Shown: positions 45,892 to 57,375 of the stretch, piece after piece
Layout of the letters: each line of letters starts with the position of its first letter
How positions within the stretch are numbered: position 1 is the stretch's first letter
The notes under the pieces: generated by a model
What the model saw: only the letters and a program-made list of their open reading frames with translations
The model's database searches: none
What the model was told of the DNA's origin: nothing
Assembly: GCA_024362935.1 (NCBI GenBank)
Contig: JANCRA010000028.1
Coordinates: 3,260,501-3,324,500, forward strand
Length of the DNA: 64,000 bases
Direction: 5' to 3'
Origin: Setophaga petechia
Taxonomy: Eukaryota > Chordata > Aves > Passeriformes > Parulidae
Made by a program: the position numbers and the translations under genes

Positions 45892-46543
45892 GGCTCCTGC
45901 CTGGGCAGCTCTGTTGAACTGGGCACATCTGGGCAGTGCATATTTCTCTTAACAGTGAGAACCAAAACCTCTGCCCCAGAGGACAGGCAGGAAGAGAAAG
46001 AATTATTTTGTCAAATGATAGACTTTAGCTTCCTTAAGAGCAATACAGGATCATCCCCAGGAACTCAAAAGCTGATGAAATTCCTGCCCTGGATAACTTC
46101 CATGTTGGTAGAGACTGAAGGAGTTGGAAATAACAGGACCCTGGGGATTTTGATGCTGCTCAAGAAATCTAATCCAAAAAGTTCTTTCTGCCAATGCCCA
46201 GGATCAGGTGCTTCACTGGGGATGTACTGAGCCTCACAAGAGCTAAACAAGGGATAATGTAACTCCACCACTCCTACTCAAGGCTTCAGCCAATCCCAAT
46301 TTAGCATAGGTTCACCTATACACTTGAGCATTAGAATTTATACCCCATACAAGACTTCTTATTAAGTAGATTAACTCTGCATTGAAACACCCAGTGACTC
46401 TGCACCTCCCTAAATTCTGGCCCTTTCTAGGAATTGCCCATTTATAACACAGGCACATCAAGGTTTGCAAAAACTTCCTTTCTCTCCAAACCCTCTTTGC
46501 CCTCTGGTTCAAAGAAGGATCTGGCCACAGGTCAGTGATTAAG
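45892..46543. other. single-copy non-coding sequence
   Basis: Nothing recognised between two family B LTRs of opposite orientation. Confidence 0.5.
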
Positions 46544-47208
46544 GGTTGGAACTCAGTGCATCCCTCCGGGTGTCCAGAACTGCCAGGACCCCGCCGGGGG
46601 GCTCAGAGACCCTGGCACACAGCTCAGAGCACCTGGGGATTTGATTGTGACCCCTGGAGCAAGTTACCAGCTTTGTATGAGGACCTGAAAGTCACAGAAG
46701 TTTAAATGGTATAATAATAAAATCATCACAGGGTGAAAATGCAGATTTTAGGATTTTTGGTATGGGGGTTATGGGGACAAGATGGAGAAACCTGGGCATG
46801 TCCAGCTCTCCTTCTCCTCCTCCTTCTCCTCCTCCTTCTTCTCCTCCTCCTCCTTCTCTTCTCCTCCTTCTCTTCTCCTCCTCCTTCTCCTCCTCCTTCT
46901 CCTCCTCCTTCTCCTCCTCCTCCTTCTCCTCCAGTGATGTTGGCACTTTGGGATTGGTTTAGAGTAGAAGTGCACAGTCTAACACAGGTGATGGGTATTG
47001 GGAATTAAGTGTAAATATGTTATAGGTAGTTTGTAGTATAAAAGGACAACACTGCCTCGGGGGTGGTCAGAGTGCCTGTGGCTGCCCTGCTGAGCAGATC
47101 TTGGCTGGGCAGAAAGAAAATTTTATAGATAAGAATTAATAAACAACCTCAAGACCAAAAACTGAAGAGTCCAGACTCGTTCGTCAGATGTGCGGGCCAA
47201 AACAGAGA
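46544..47208 (+). mobile_element. LTR, family B copy 5, with CTCCTT expansion
   Basis: The only plus-sense family B copy. It contains 'ggggggctcagagaccctgg', 'tgggcatgtccag', GATTGGTTTAGAGTAGAAG, GTAGTATAAAAGGAC (TATA) and GAATTAATAAACAACC (poly(A) signal). The pyrimidine tract that is about 20-30 bases in the other copies is expanded to about 125 bases. Start is taken from alignment with the other copies (TTGGAACTCAG) and end as CAGAGA. No target duplication found, so one edge may be rearranged. Confidence 0.82.
46807..46932. repeat. CTCCTT-type pyrimidine microsatellite
   Basis: A near-pure CTCCTT/CTCCTC tract on the plus strand, purine on the other. It lies inside family B copy 5 at the position of the short AAGAAGAAGG tract of the other copies. 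Frames translating to Glu/Lys- or Ser/Pro-rich runs across it are artefacts. Such tracts can form triplex DNA. Confidence 0.95.
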
Positions 47209-47679
47209 CATCCTGCACATCTGGGGGCAGCAATTATCAAACAAATACCTGAGAATTAACCAGAAGGCATCTGAAGAGGAGCAGCCCTTCAGCCAGGGCA
47301 CATTTCCTCAGGGATGGTGACAGCCATGGCCATGTGGGAACACAGGGACTGGATGGGACACTGAGTCCCAGGCCATGACAACAGAGACATCCCATCTTCT
47401 TGTGATAATCACATTCTCTGAACAGAGAGACCTCATTCTCTCCCAGGGTTTCTTCTGGAGAACCACAGAGAGAAGAAGAGAAAACAATTCTTATCTGTAT
47501 TCACTGTTCCTGCTGTTTTTGCACATGTGGAATGTGCTATGGAAATTGTTTACCTGAAGAGATTTGTCAGTTGGATTCTGCTGAGGATTGTTTTGTTTCC
47601 TTGGCCAGTTGGGTCAAAACTGTGTCCTGGCTGTCTCAAACAGTCACAGATTTTTCTTTAATATTCTTTAGTATATAAT

Positions 47680-47826
47680 ATAATATATCATTAATTAGTA
47701 TATATTATTAGTAGTATATAATATATATATAGTATATACTATAGTATATACTACTTATATAATAGTATATACTATATTATATAATTAATATAATATAGTA
47801 TTATAGTATAAATTAATATAGTATTA
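47680..47826. repeat. AT-rich palindromic block
   Basis: Interleaved TATA, TAGTATATAC and ATTATATAAT units with many short palindromes, for example ATAGTATATACTAT. It lies in the AT-rich part of a family C LTR and immediately precedes the nested LTR T. Such sequence can extrude cruciforms. Confidence 0.85.
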
Positions 47827-48314
47827 TAGAGGAATAGCAGATTTGTCTTTACAAACAAGCTGGTGGATAAAACCAGCACTGGGAGATAAATGAAAGAATG
47901 GGAAGGACTCCACTGATTGATGAATGGAAAAAGATATTTGCTTTCACAAATAAACTTTAGGTTTGCTGATAAATGAAATTAGGCATTGAAAGATGAAAGA
48001 AACAATGGGGAAGAAAACCCCCTCAATTCCATAGGAATTGAAAATTAAAAGGGAGGGTTTTATATCAGAGGAGAATCTTTGGGATCAGGTGTTTGGGGAT
48101 GTCTGAACTTCTCAAGTACCTCAGAAATGGGGAAAGAGAGAAGGGAAATGTGGCTGGGAAATTGGGATAAAAAGGAGGCTGCATCCTCCAAAAATTTGAG
48201 AGATCCCAGGGGAATGCCCCATGGCCTCTCCCTTTATTCAAATAAAGTAAAAGGACTCCTTTGTCTCCTTTTTGGACATAAACCTCTGATGTTTGTGGAT
48301 TAATTTTCCTAACA
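47827..48314 (+). mobile_element. solo LTR T nested in family C copy 4
   Basis: A 488-bp insertion with an exact 6-bp target duplication GTATTA (47821-47826 and 48315-48320). It begins TAGAGGAATAGCAG (first bases probably altered from TG), has TTCAAATAAAGTAAAAGG as poly(A) signal, and ends TTTTCCTAACA. It is a different family from the host LTR, with no other copy in the window. Confidence 0.85.
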
Positions 48315-48479
48315 GTATTAATGTAATATAATATAGTTTTAATAAAACAATTGTTCAAACTTCTGAATCAATAGAGTCAAATGCCAATCATTCCCTGCAT
48401 CAGGGGCACCATGAATTCAGTATCATCTCTTTCTCACATGCTTCCAGATGTATCTTTACTTTAAACTGGCAGTCTTTTT

Positions 48480-48745
48480 GTCTCTGGTATTCTGGCATTA
48501 ACGTTGCCATGCTCCCAGATCTTCTTACTTTAATGGCTAAATACAATCTTGTTTCCAGGCCAGATTAATTCATGGTTAATCTATGTTTTGCTCCTAGCCA
48601 GTGCATTCCTCTCTCACTGCTCTGCACTCCCATATGGTATTTTTAGACAGCAATCAGCTCATCTCTTGGTCTGTGATTTGCCAGACTAAACAAGCCAAAC
48701 TCTTCCAGTCCCATTTCCTATAATTCCATTTTCCTTTAATCTCTC
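48480..48745 (-). mobile_element. ancient CR1 LINE fragment
   Basis: On the minus strand, text such as AGTTTGGCTTGTTTAGTCTG, then GATGAGCTGATTGCTGTC and AAAAATACCATATGGG follows the order of the CR1 3' region ('ctgggtctgtttagcttgg', 'gatcttatcaatgtc', 'aaatatctgaagg') with many changes. It is an old copy, and the edges are approximate. Confidence 0.55.
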
Positions 48746-49426
48746 AGTTGAAGTTCACCTTTCCTGGATGGGCCTCGCTGGCGTGCTGCTGTTTCAGGCA
48801 CAGCTGGCGTGGCCCCTTGCCCTTGTGTGACAGCCCCACCATCACAGCCCTGCCACAGCTGCAGCACGGGGGCACTTCCCATCACCAGCCAACACAAAAG
48901 AAAATCATCCCATTTGTTTTCAGCTGCTGTCTGTTACTCTGCTTTGAAAAGATTTTGCTGTTAGTCCAAGCAAGCACTTGACCTCTCGCTTCATGTTTTT
49001 AAATTTTAGAAATGAATGCTGCAAACTGTTTAACGCTGTTCATGGGATCAAATTCTTCCAACAAAAAAATTGTTTCATTACAACTGCTCTGAGCCTGCTG
49101 GCTCCAACTCTTCCCACAGGTTTGGCACACAGCTCCCAGGACTCTGCCAGCCACTTCTCTGTTGATCTTGGATGAACAAAGAGCTGCTCTCCAGAGCAGC
49201 TGCTGGGGAGAAAGAGATGTGGAGCCCTGGCTCTGCCCACATCAAGTGAGCTCCTCACTGCACAGCCCTCAAGGCTCCAAGGAGCTGGTACAGCACAGCA
49301 ACAGATCTGCTGAGCCCATTTTGCATGGGGCTGATCAAAACCAAACCTTTGTGCTGCCAGAACTGCAGTGGAACTGTCCAAAGGGTGGGTCTGGGGCTAT
49401 CACTGTCTCCAAAGCAGATCAATGAC
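48746..49426. other. single-copy non-coding sequence
   Basis: Nothing recognised. Confidence 0.5.
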
Positions 49427-49522
49427 TGTTTCAACTTAATCCAGCCATCAATCTGTCTCAGCAATTTGGGGAATAAAGAAGGTCGTTGGGCTTTTTGGTC
49501 TGGACTTAAAACTAACTGAATT
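49427..49522 (-). mobile_element. repeat L copy 1, probable LTR fragment
   Basis: About 95 bp shared with 51160-51255: TTTCAACTTAATCCAG, TCTGTCTCAGCAA, TTGGGCTTTTTGGTCTGG and ACTTAAAACTAACT. In the second copy the minus strand reads CATAATAAAGTTAGTTTTAAG, a plausible poly(A) signal, suggesting an LTR R-U5 end. Confidence 0.6.
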
Positions 49523-49656
49523 ATTATCCATCCCCACTCTGCTGGGCTGGGCTCAGCTGGACCAGCCTCCCCAGGGTTCCTGTGCCACCCCACTTCTCTC
49601 TGGGAGTGGGTGTTGTGCACCAGGCTGAGAGCAAGAGCTTTGCCAAGAAGGTCCCA

Positions 49657-50032
49657 TGTGGTGTTCACAGGGGTCCCAGGATGAGGGAAGAGATGAGAAT
49701 GTTGACTCCATGTTTCAGAAGGCTTGATTCATTATTTTATGATATATATATTAAAACTATACTAAAAGAATACAAGAAAGGATTTCATCAGAAAGCTAGC
49801 AAGCAAAGAAAAAAGAATGGAATGATAATAAAATCTTGTGACTGACCAGAGAGTCTGAGCCAGCTGACTGTGATTGGCCATTAGAAACAACCACATGAGA
49901 CCAATCACAGATGCACCTGTTGCATTCCACAGCAGCAGATAACCATTGTTTACATTTTGTTCCTGAGGCCTCTCAGCTGCTCAGGAGAAAAAATCCTAAG
50001 GAAAGGATTTTTCATAAGTTGTGTCTGTGACA
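49657..50032 (-). mobile_element. solo LTR, family D copy 3
   Basis: A 376-bp LTR with a near-perfect 6-bp target duplication (GTCCCA at 49651-49656, GCCCCA at 50033-50038). The minus strand starts TGTCACAGACACAAC. Homologous to 7829-8203 and 36874-37253. Confidence 0.92.
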
Positions 50033-50038
50033 GCCCCA

Positions 50039-50889
50039 AAGTCTGTCAGGACCAGTGGGGGGTTTGGTGCTGGAAATCCCAACTCACTATTGCTTTTGAA
50101 CTGACTTGTGTTCTCAGTGATGTCCAGGGAAACTTTTTCTCAGTAGCATTTGTACCCCGTGGATTCACAAAGGGCCTTTCTTTGGTTTTACACAGCAATA
50201 TCCACTCCCATGCTCTGGGTATGTGCATGTTTTACCACCAGATGGTTTTAGGCACAAAGTCCTGTCTGAAAGGGGAGCAATGCCCTCCAGCAGTGCAGGA
50301 GATGCCTGCCTGTGCAAAAGCCACCAGTGGCACCGCTGCCAGAGAGGCTGGGCTACAGGGGACTGGCAGGAGCAGCTCTGAAATCCACATGCCCAGGCTC
50401 CAGAGATCCTTCTCCAGCCTGCCTGGGTCCAAGGAAAGGCAGCTGAGCCTCATTAGCGAGGCAGCCAAGCAGGACAGGTAGCCTCAGGTTACACTAACGA
50501 GCCAATTAAAAGGATTCTAAAGGAAAGCTGGCTGGGGAACAGGGAGGAGGGAGCCTGGCAGCTCTGGCTGGGCAGGCAGAGCTCTGCAGCTGAAGGTGAG
50601 CTGCTGTGTAATTACTGACATTTCTTCTATTGTGCCATGGGGGAAGAGGAGTCTAGAAAGATTAAAAATGGCTGATTTGGGGCTGTGATGTTGTTAATTT
50701 GTCTCATCAGAGACTGAAGTAAACCACATAGCAGTAAATAATGACATTCCTGCTCTACCTGGCAGGCCACCTTAGGGCATTTTGGAGTCCCTGTGTGACC
50801 CAACAGGCACCAGGATCCCACCAACACCCTTGAGGCCTTCTGAGACAGCTGGATGGGGAGGCTCCATCACCCAGCAGTTCCCAGTCACC
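50039..50889. other. single-copy non-coding sequence
   Basis: No gene recognised. Short open frames on both strands have no motif. Confidence 0.5.
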
Positions 50890-50896
50890 AGAGACC

Positions 50897-51107
50897 AAAT
50901 CCAAATACACACCCAGCATTTCACAGAAAGCAAATTCCAACCCAAATTCACACCCAGCATTTCACAGAAAACAAATTCCAACCCAAATTCACACCCAGCA
51001 TTTCACAGGAAAAAAATTCCAAACCAAATCCATACCCAGCATTTCACAGGAAAAAAATTCCAAACCAAATCCATACCCAGCATTTCACAGAAAACAAATT
51101 CTGACTC
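50897..51107. repeat. 41-bp minisatellite, about 5 units
   Basis: Five units of 41 bp, each containing CACCCAGCATTTCACAG followed by an AAATTCCAACCCAAAT-type half. Later units share ATCCATA and GGAAAAAAATTCC variants, showing stepwise growth. Because 41 is not a multiple of three, the repeated peptide rotates through frames. Frames across it are not genes. There are no distinct spacers, so it is not a CRISPR array. Confidence 0.95.
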
Positions 51108-51159
51108 AAATCTGCCCAAGTTCTCTGCTAGGACAGGAACTAAAGTCATGACTCCAAAC

Positions 51160-51255
51160 AACCTTTCAACTTAATCCAGTCATCAGTCTGTCTCAGCAAG
51201 CTGGGGGATCAAGAAGGTTGTTGGGCTTTTTGGTCTGGACTTAAAACTAACTTTA
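51160..51255 (-). mobile_element. repeat L copy 2, probable LTR fragment
   Basis: The second copy of the segment at 49427-49522, in the same orientation and 1.7 kb away. It carries AATAAAG on the minus strand. The full element may extend further right, but no partner sequence shows how far. Confidence 0.6.
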
Positions 51256-54200
51256 TTATGCAAACAGACTACTTTCTTTGTTAACTCATTCTTTGTTAGC
51301 CCATTTGCATCTTATACCTGAAACTCCTTTTGGTGTCTTTGAGGATCCATTACAAACCACATAACCCATATTAATTCACTGTGATTTAATAGATTTTGCT
51401 TGGTGAAATTCCTACAGGTTTCCTTCAAACCTGTGCAATGGATTTTTGCCCAAGATTTAAGGTAAGTTTTATGTATCCAGCCCAATGTCCTGTTCCATGC
51501 ACTGGCTAAAAACCAGTGCTCCTGAGTAATTCCTTGTGCACAAGCACTGCTGGAGTCTGCTAAGCAAAAACAGCCCATAAAACCTCATGATCATTTTTCA
51601 GCCATATGAGAAGAACACTGAGAGCCTGTTCTGAGTTAAAACCCACAGCACACTGCTAGCATTAGAGAAATAATGGCAATAGCTTCCTGCACCAAGAGGC
51701 CTCAGCTGCAAAGAATCCCAGCTTAATCTGATGGAAAAAAGCTGCCTGCAAGAGGCACAGACACAAATAGGTCCTGGCACACCTGACAGAGCATCAAGAT
51801 GCACATTCCACCCACAGGGCTGGGATCTCCTGAGCCTGGCAATGGCAAACAGCAGAACCAAGTTTGTGTTCAGCTCATCTGAATGATCACACAGCAGAGG
51901 AAAATCACATTTCATGGCTGGGTATGGCTGAGAAATCAAGCACTTCCCCTTTTCAAGTGGACGACAAGAAAACCACAAGTTCTCACTTCTTTTTTTTTCA
52001 AGAAAGAATATAGATGGCCTTTTCTTATTTAAACAGGTGGACACCATCCTACCTGGGAAAGAAAGTGCACTGCCTTTCCTGGATCAAAGTAAAGTTTAAA
52101 GAATGAAATAACACCTGAAATAATACCATGAAGTATTGCAGGACAAAGAAAATGGTGATAGCTCTGAGAGTCCTGGGTTTGGGGTGAGAACAGGAGAAAG
52201 GAAAACTTGTTTTTAATAATAATTTCAAGAATTATTAGTTTTAACTCCTCAATATCACAATCACAGTGCTTCCAGTACATCCACAAGGATGTTGTCTGGC
52301 TCTCCAGCATCAAAATCTTCTAACAATTCACATGAACAACTCATGAATATACAGTTCTACAAGTTTATCCAGTAACAAAAGTTAGTGTCTGACCAAATGA
52401 TGAAAAATGTCAAAGTTCTATTGGTCTATGGAATTTGGAATGCTAGAATAAGACATCACTTAAAATAATAGCAGAAATTAAAAAGCCAGAAGATGGCTTT
52501 GAGGCAACCACAATGAAATTTGGGCAATCTAGACACAACTGGTCTGTCTTGTACAAATTTCCTGAGTAAAGAGCAAGTGCACTGCAGTATAACTGTGTTC
52601 CCAGTGGAAAACTGGGATAGAAATTCTTCTTTGTCTAGTCTTAGTTAAAAATAAAAGAACTGTAATGAAGACTTGGACAGTGTTTTCTGAAGTCACGATG
52701 TAACATTTCAGTCCCACCCCAAGGTAAGTGCTAGAGTTGCCATATTTTCATCACAGTCAGTTTTAATCCCAGGCTGGGCAGCCTCATCTTTCCATGGAAC
52801 AGTGCAGGAGATGATTTAGCTGAACTCACTTCTACCCCAAGATCATCCCAAGGAGAAGAGTGCTACTGCTGCTGGGAGCCACCTTGGCTTGAAATCCTCA
52901 TGATAAAATTACAAGTGGAATAAGGAACCTTCAACTGTGCAGATATTGAAATAAACAGAAACAGTTTTTAATATAAGATCTTCTGTACTTTCCCTTGTAA
53001 AGCTTTTGAAGTCTTTTGAGAGCTGCAATACTGTTTTCTTGGGCTAATGTAGATATAATGGTTTTCCCCTCTAACTGAGAATTGTCAATGATTATATCTC
53101 AGGGAGATCAAAAGAGGCTTTGAATTTAACCTAAGAATTTTTCCCCACTTGAAAATGTTTTATGAATCTTCTTTCAAACAGGAATCTCTGAGAAGGTGAA
53201 CAAGGAAAAAACAGACATCTGCACAGGTTTTAAGTAAACCAGAAACACACAGAAGCTAATGAAACAATAAGTGAAAATGTACCTATCTCTGGCTACTTAA
53301 TTCCCCATACCTTGGTCCTTGGAGGCAAAATAAAGATAACAGGAATAAATCAACAGTTTTGAGAAGCTGACACAGAGGCAGCATTTCATGCAGATTGGTT
53401 CATGTTCATGACCTGTTCAGCCATGAAGATCTAATCCCAACATCTTCTGACCCATCTCCATGGTTCATTATTTCCTAATCACTTATGGCCCTCACTGAAG
53501 AATGCTCTGAGCTTCTCAGGCTGGAGCAAATCTATAAATCAAGGACAACACTTTATGGGCTTTCTTTAGCAGCCTGTCTTTTCTTTATAATCTTGTCCAT
53601 CTGTCAAATCTGAAATTCACTTTGTGAGGGTGTAAATATACTGCTAGCAAAAATTAAGAAAGGAGGGAAAATATTTCCAGTGCAGAATAAATTGTCCATT
53701 GAATTTCTGAGCTGGTGTGAGACATTAACCTGGCACCCACTCAGGGAACTGAGGGTATTCACTGCAATTTGTTATTTTGCTGTTCTCCAGCAGAGTTTCT
53801 CACTGTTCCTTTACAGAAATGTAGCTTCCCTCCCATGGGTAGGCAATAGGAAAAAGGAAGACTCACAGAATAACAAACTGATTATTTTGATGGCTGTCTG
53901 TAGTTTGTGTTAAAATTTTTGCAATGCAAATTAAGAACACATGCTTATTAACAATCAATCTTTGTGTCAACTTCTGAAAGGAGGTAACAATCAAATTTGA
54001 TATTTGTTTATTTTCTAGATCCCAAAGAGGCCTTTTCCCTCCTTATATTCTTCAGTAAATTCATCCTTGTTGGGCCACAACAGTGACTTACAGATAAATT
54101 TCTGCTCTTTAAAGGAAATTACATGAGTGACATTTGTTGTGGTTACATCTCCCAGATCAGCAGAGAGAAATGCATTCAGACCCCTTAAAATGCAGCACCT

Positions 54201-55675
54201 CCCAGGGTGTAATGGATTTAACAAGCACTGAAACCACAGCAAAGAGGATGAGAGGGGCTATCCAAGCTGAGAAGATGAGAAGGACTTTCCTTTTCACTCC
54301 AGCCAGACAAATAAGAATGACATTCTTCCACTTTCACTAACAAACTTGCAAGGCTTGTCAATAAAAGCAGCAGGAGGCAAAGCAGTGCACGGTGATGGGA
54401 AGATTTAATGTGCACTCTTCTCACCTGGGGCTGGTGGGGGGTGCCTTTTCTACATATTATGGTAAGAAAAAAGTTTAATTTTGATATGAATAAGGCAGAA
54501 CCTGACTGGTGAAGTCACTCAGGAGCTGTTTCATCATTTCCCATGTGCAGGACTGGCCAGAAGGGAGAACAGTGGACAGAGCAGGGAAGCAGAATAGGCA
54601 GAAAAGGACAGAGATGAGAAAACCTGGTTTAAAAAAAAAACATTTGCAAAGAAGGGAGATATAAAAGAGTTGTGCAAACCTTGTCCTGCTCTACTTTCTT
54701 GGATATTATTTCCAAACTGAGCCTGGTGAATGATTAAGAAAACTTCCCAAAGCACAAAGCAGCACAGACCTGGAAATTCCACAGCCTGTGGACACACACT
54801 TAGTCTAACAATATATAACAGCTCTTGTGAGGCTGGTAAATCTCTCTCTCATAAAGGCACAGAAACACTTTCAAACTGGCCTTTGGCTTCACCCCAGACT
54901 GGTTTTGAGCTGGGCACCTCACCCTAAGAATATGCCTGAACAGAAATTTAGGCTCCTGTCCTGGTTCAGAAGGAGCTGATTTGATAAATCTAAGACAAAA
55001 GATCTATCTGGGATTGAATTCACCAGCTAAAAGCACTGAAAGCAACAGGAATCCACAAGAAAAAATAAAGATGGCACAGTTCTGGAATTTGGATAGATAT
55101 AAAACTTATACTGTAAATGGATTTAAATTTCTGGGGCAAAACAAATATGCTATTTCTCACCTCTGTATTCTCCTTAGCCAGAAAACTTATTGGGATTTAT
55201 CAGGGGCTGTCTAACAGCCTATCTAATTGATAACATTCAGACATCACTCATCTCTCAATGCACAGCTAAAGTTGGTAGTGTTATTTAGGAGCTGAACAAC
55301 CAAGGAATAAAACACAAGTTGCTTCTTTAAGATTAATCTCATTTGAAAATATTTAGATATTTATCTCTTATCCCCATTAAATAAAAATATTTAGATAATT
55401 GATAGACAAGCTTATTCTTCCTGGTAAGTTCTTCTTCATTGTAAGAAAAACTGACAATGAAATTAAGCTGACATGAAATAATACAAAAATAATAAATACA
55501 GATACTGTTCAGCAGCCAGTTGCTGCACCTGTGTGAGCACAAACACTTGTGTGGTGTGAATTAATTTGAAGCTTCTGAAGAAGCTGCAAGTCTCCACTAC
55601 TCAGGGTGCCATCCAGCTCAAGCAGTTTATAGGTCTGAAACAAAAAAACCACTATAAAAAATGTGCCATTGTGGT
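51256..55675. other. single-copy non-coding sequence, 4.4 kb
   Basis: The longest repeat-poor stretch of the window. Moderately AT-rich. No open frame over 150 codons, no recognisable domain, no tRNA-like fold, no clear splice-bounded exon. If an unseen short exon exists here, sequence alone does not show it. Confidence 0.5.
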
Positions 55676-56178
55676 GTTGTGAGGTCCCCAGGATGAGGTG
55701 AGAGATGAGAATCTCACTCCAAGTTCTCAGAAGGCTGATATATTTATATTATATTATATTATATTATATTATATTATATTATATTATATTATATTATATT
55801 ATATTATATTATATTATATTATATTATATTATATTATATTATATTATATTATATTATATTATATTATATTATATTATATTATATTATATTATATTAAAAC
55901 TATACTAAAGAAAGAGGAAGGATACATCAGAAGGCTTAACAAAAATGAATAAAAAAACCTGTAACTCCTCAGAGCCTCGACACAGCAGGCTCTGATTGGT
56001 CATTAAGTAAAAACAATTCACATGGAACCAATTAAAGATGCACCTGTTGGTAAACAATGTCCAAACCACACACCAAAGCAGCAAACACAGCAGCAGCAAT
56101 CAGATAATTATTGTTTTCATTCCTCTCTGAGGTTTCTCAGCTTTCCAGGAGAAAATCCTTGGCAAAGAGCATTTTTCA
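55676..56178 (-). mobile_element. solo LTR, family E copy 2, with ATATT expansion
   Basis: Inverted partner of 14994-15442. The plus strand begins TGTGGTGTTGTGAGGTCCCC, then CTCACTCCAAGTTCTCAG, the long ATATT array, 'aaaactatactaaag', GCACCTGTTGGTAAACAATG, and ends near CAGAAAATATA. No clean target duplication. The microsatellite occupies the same LTR position as in copy 1. Confidence 0.83.
55738..55895. repeat. ATATT pentanucleotide microsatellite
   Basis: About 31 near-perfect ATATT units, the same motif as 15239-15372 on the opposite strand, inside family E copy 2. Confidence 0.95.
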
Positions 56179-57314
56179 GAAAATATAATGGAAAATGATA
56201 TTTATCATTTTAAAAATGAAAAATATCATTTTCAGGAAATATCCCAAACAGCTTGGGGGAAAACCATTTTTCCTGTCTGGATGTAGAAAGCACAAACTGT
56301 GCTGGACTGGCCCTGTTGCCCAAAGCTCACAGCACAGTGCCAACCTGAGCCTGTGCCAGAGGGACACCAGGTTAAACACAGCCTGGATCAGGCAGGAGAT
56401 GAGGATTTAGGTGAGTTAAACAGAATAAGGAAGGAAGAAATCACTTTTTTTTAGACTGTTCCCAAATGGCTTTTCCAGGCTGTATCCCCACAGAGGGATC
56501 AAGCTGTATCCCAGGGCCAGCAGTGGCATCCCCCCATCCCTGCCCATGCCAGCCCCCAAAGCAGATCCATTGTTGTGCTGCCACCTGTTCAGTGTGTCTG
56601 TCTGTGCCAGGGTGAGAAGGAAAAGCAAGGTTATTAAAAAAGCAGTTTGGCTAAATAAGGGAGCTCATTATGTGTGCTATTTTTGTTCCTCAAATGCCTG
56701 CCTTCCTCTCCTTCCCTTGAGGTTTCCAGAGAAATCTGACAATCAGGGCTGAGGTTTACTGTCAGCTTCCATTAGGCAAATCAGCCAGGCTGGGGATGGG
56801 GGAAGGACAAGGGGGAAATTGCCCTAAAAGGGAGCTGATTCAGCACCAAGCATGTCTGTGCACATAGCCACCACCAGAAAGTGCTGGCTGGAGGTGCTGT
56901 CCCAAAGCAGAGCCTCTGAGAGCTGGAAAAAGCTGCTGCTGAGCACCATTCTCTGTCAGAGCTGCAGGATGGGCACAGCACTCAGCTCCCCCTGCCCTGA
57001 CAGAGCAAAGGCCCTTCAGTGTGCTCACCTGCCACAGAACTCATCTCCTGCTCACCTGCCACAGAACTCATCTCCATGTTGTAACTGATGTGTAAATGTG
57101 GTGTTCATTACCTGAACTAAAGACACACGAGCCTGCAAAACAGATGATTTGCCCCAGAATATGAACGGACTCTCTGGATGTGGAGCATTGGGTTTGACAT
57201 TTCAAAATCTCTGCATAAAAAAAAATTAATAATAAAAAAGGAACTGTCTTATTTTCCAATTTTCCTTTAAAAAAGTAATGATTGTCCATAAGTGATTTTA
57301 CATGCATTCCATAT
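56179..57314. other. single-copy non-coding sequence
   Basis: Contains a 13-bp inverted repeat (GAAAATGATATTT at 56191-56203, complement at 56221-56233) and a 27-bp tandem duplication at 57022-57075. No gene recognised. Confidence 0.5.
57022..57075. repeat. 27-bp tandem duplication
   Basis: Two identical adjacent units beginning TGCTCACCTGCCACAG, at 57022-57048 and 57049-57075. Confidence 0.93.
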
Positions 57315-57375
57315 TAGAGAATCATAGAATGGTTGAAGGGACATTAAGGATCACCTAATTCCAACCCCCAGCTGA
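57315..57375 (-). mobile_element. CR1 LINE 3' terminal fragment
   Basis: GAATCATAGAATGGTTGAAG, then 'ggacattaaggatcacc' and 'aattccaacccccagc': the reverse complement of the CR1 3' end. Only about 60 bp remains. Confidence 0.85.

Larger units (their letters stand above)
47401..48422 (+). mobile_element. solo LTR, family C copy 4, interrupted
   Basis: Starts TGTGATAATCACATTCTCTG and carries family C blocks (ATGTGGAATGTGC, GGAAATTGTTTACC, TTGGCCAGTTGGGTC), then a long AT-rich palindromic stretch. Its last part (48321-48422, TTCTGAATCAATAGAGTC and GGGGCACC) resumes after a nested LTR. Flanks TCTTCT (47395-47400) and TCATCT (48423-48428) are a likely 6-bp target duplication with one change. Confidence 0.85.

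Noticed and set aside
46692..46975. Glu/Lys- and Arg-rich, and Ser/Pro/Leu-rich frames
   Set aside because: Translations of the CTCCTT microsatellite.
50897..51107. Possible CRISPR array
   Set aside because: Whole 41-bp units repeat with no unique spacers, and the surrounding DNA is vertebrate.
55698..55952. Tyr/Ile/Leu repeat frames, also at 15191-15391
   Set aside because: Translations of the AATAT/ATATT arrays.
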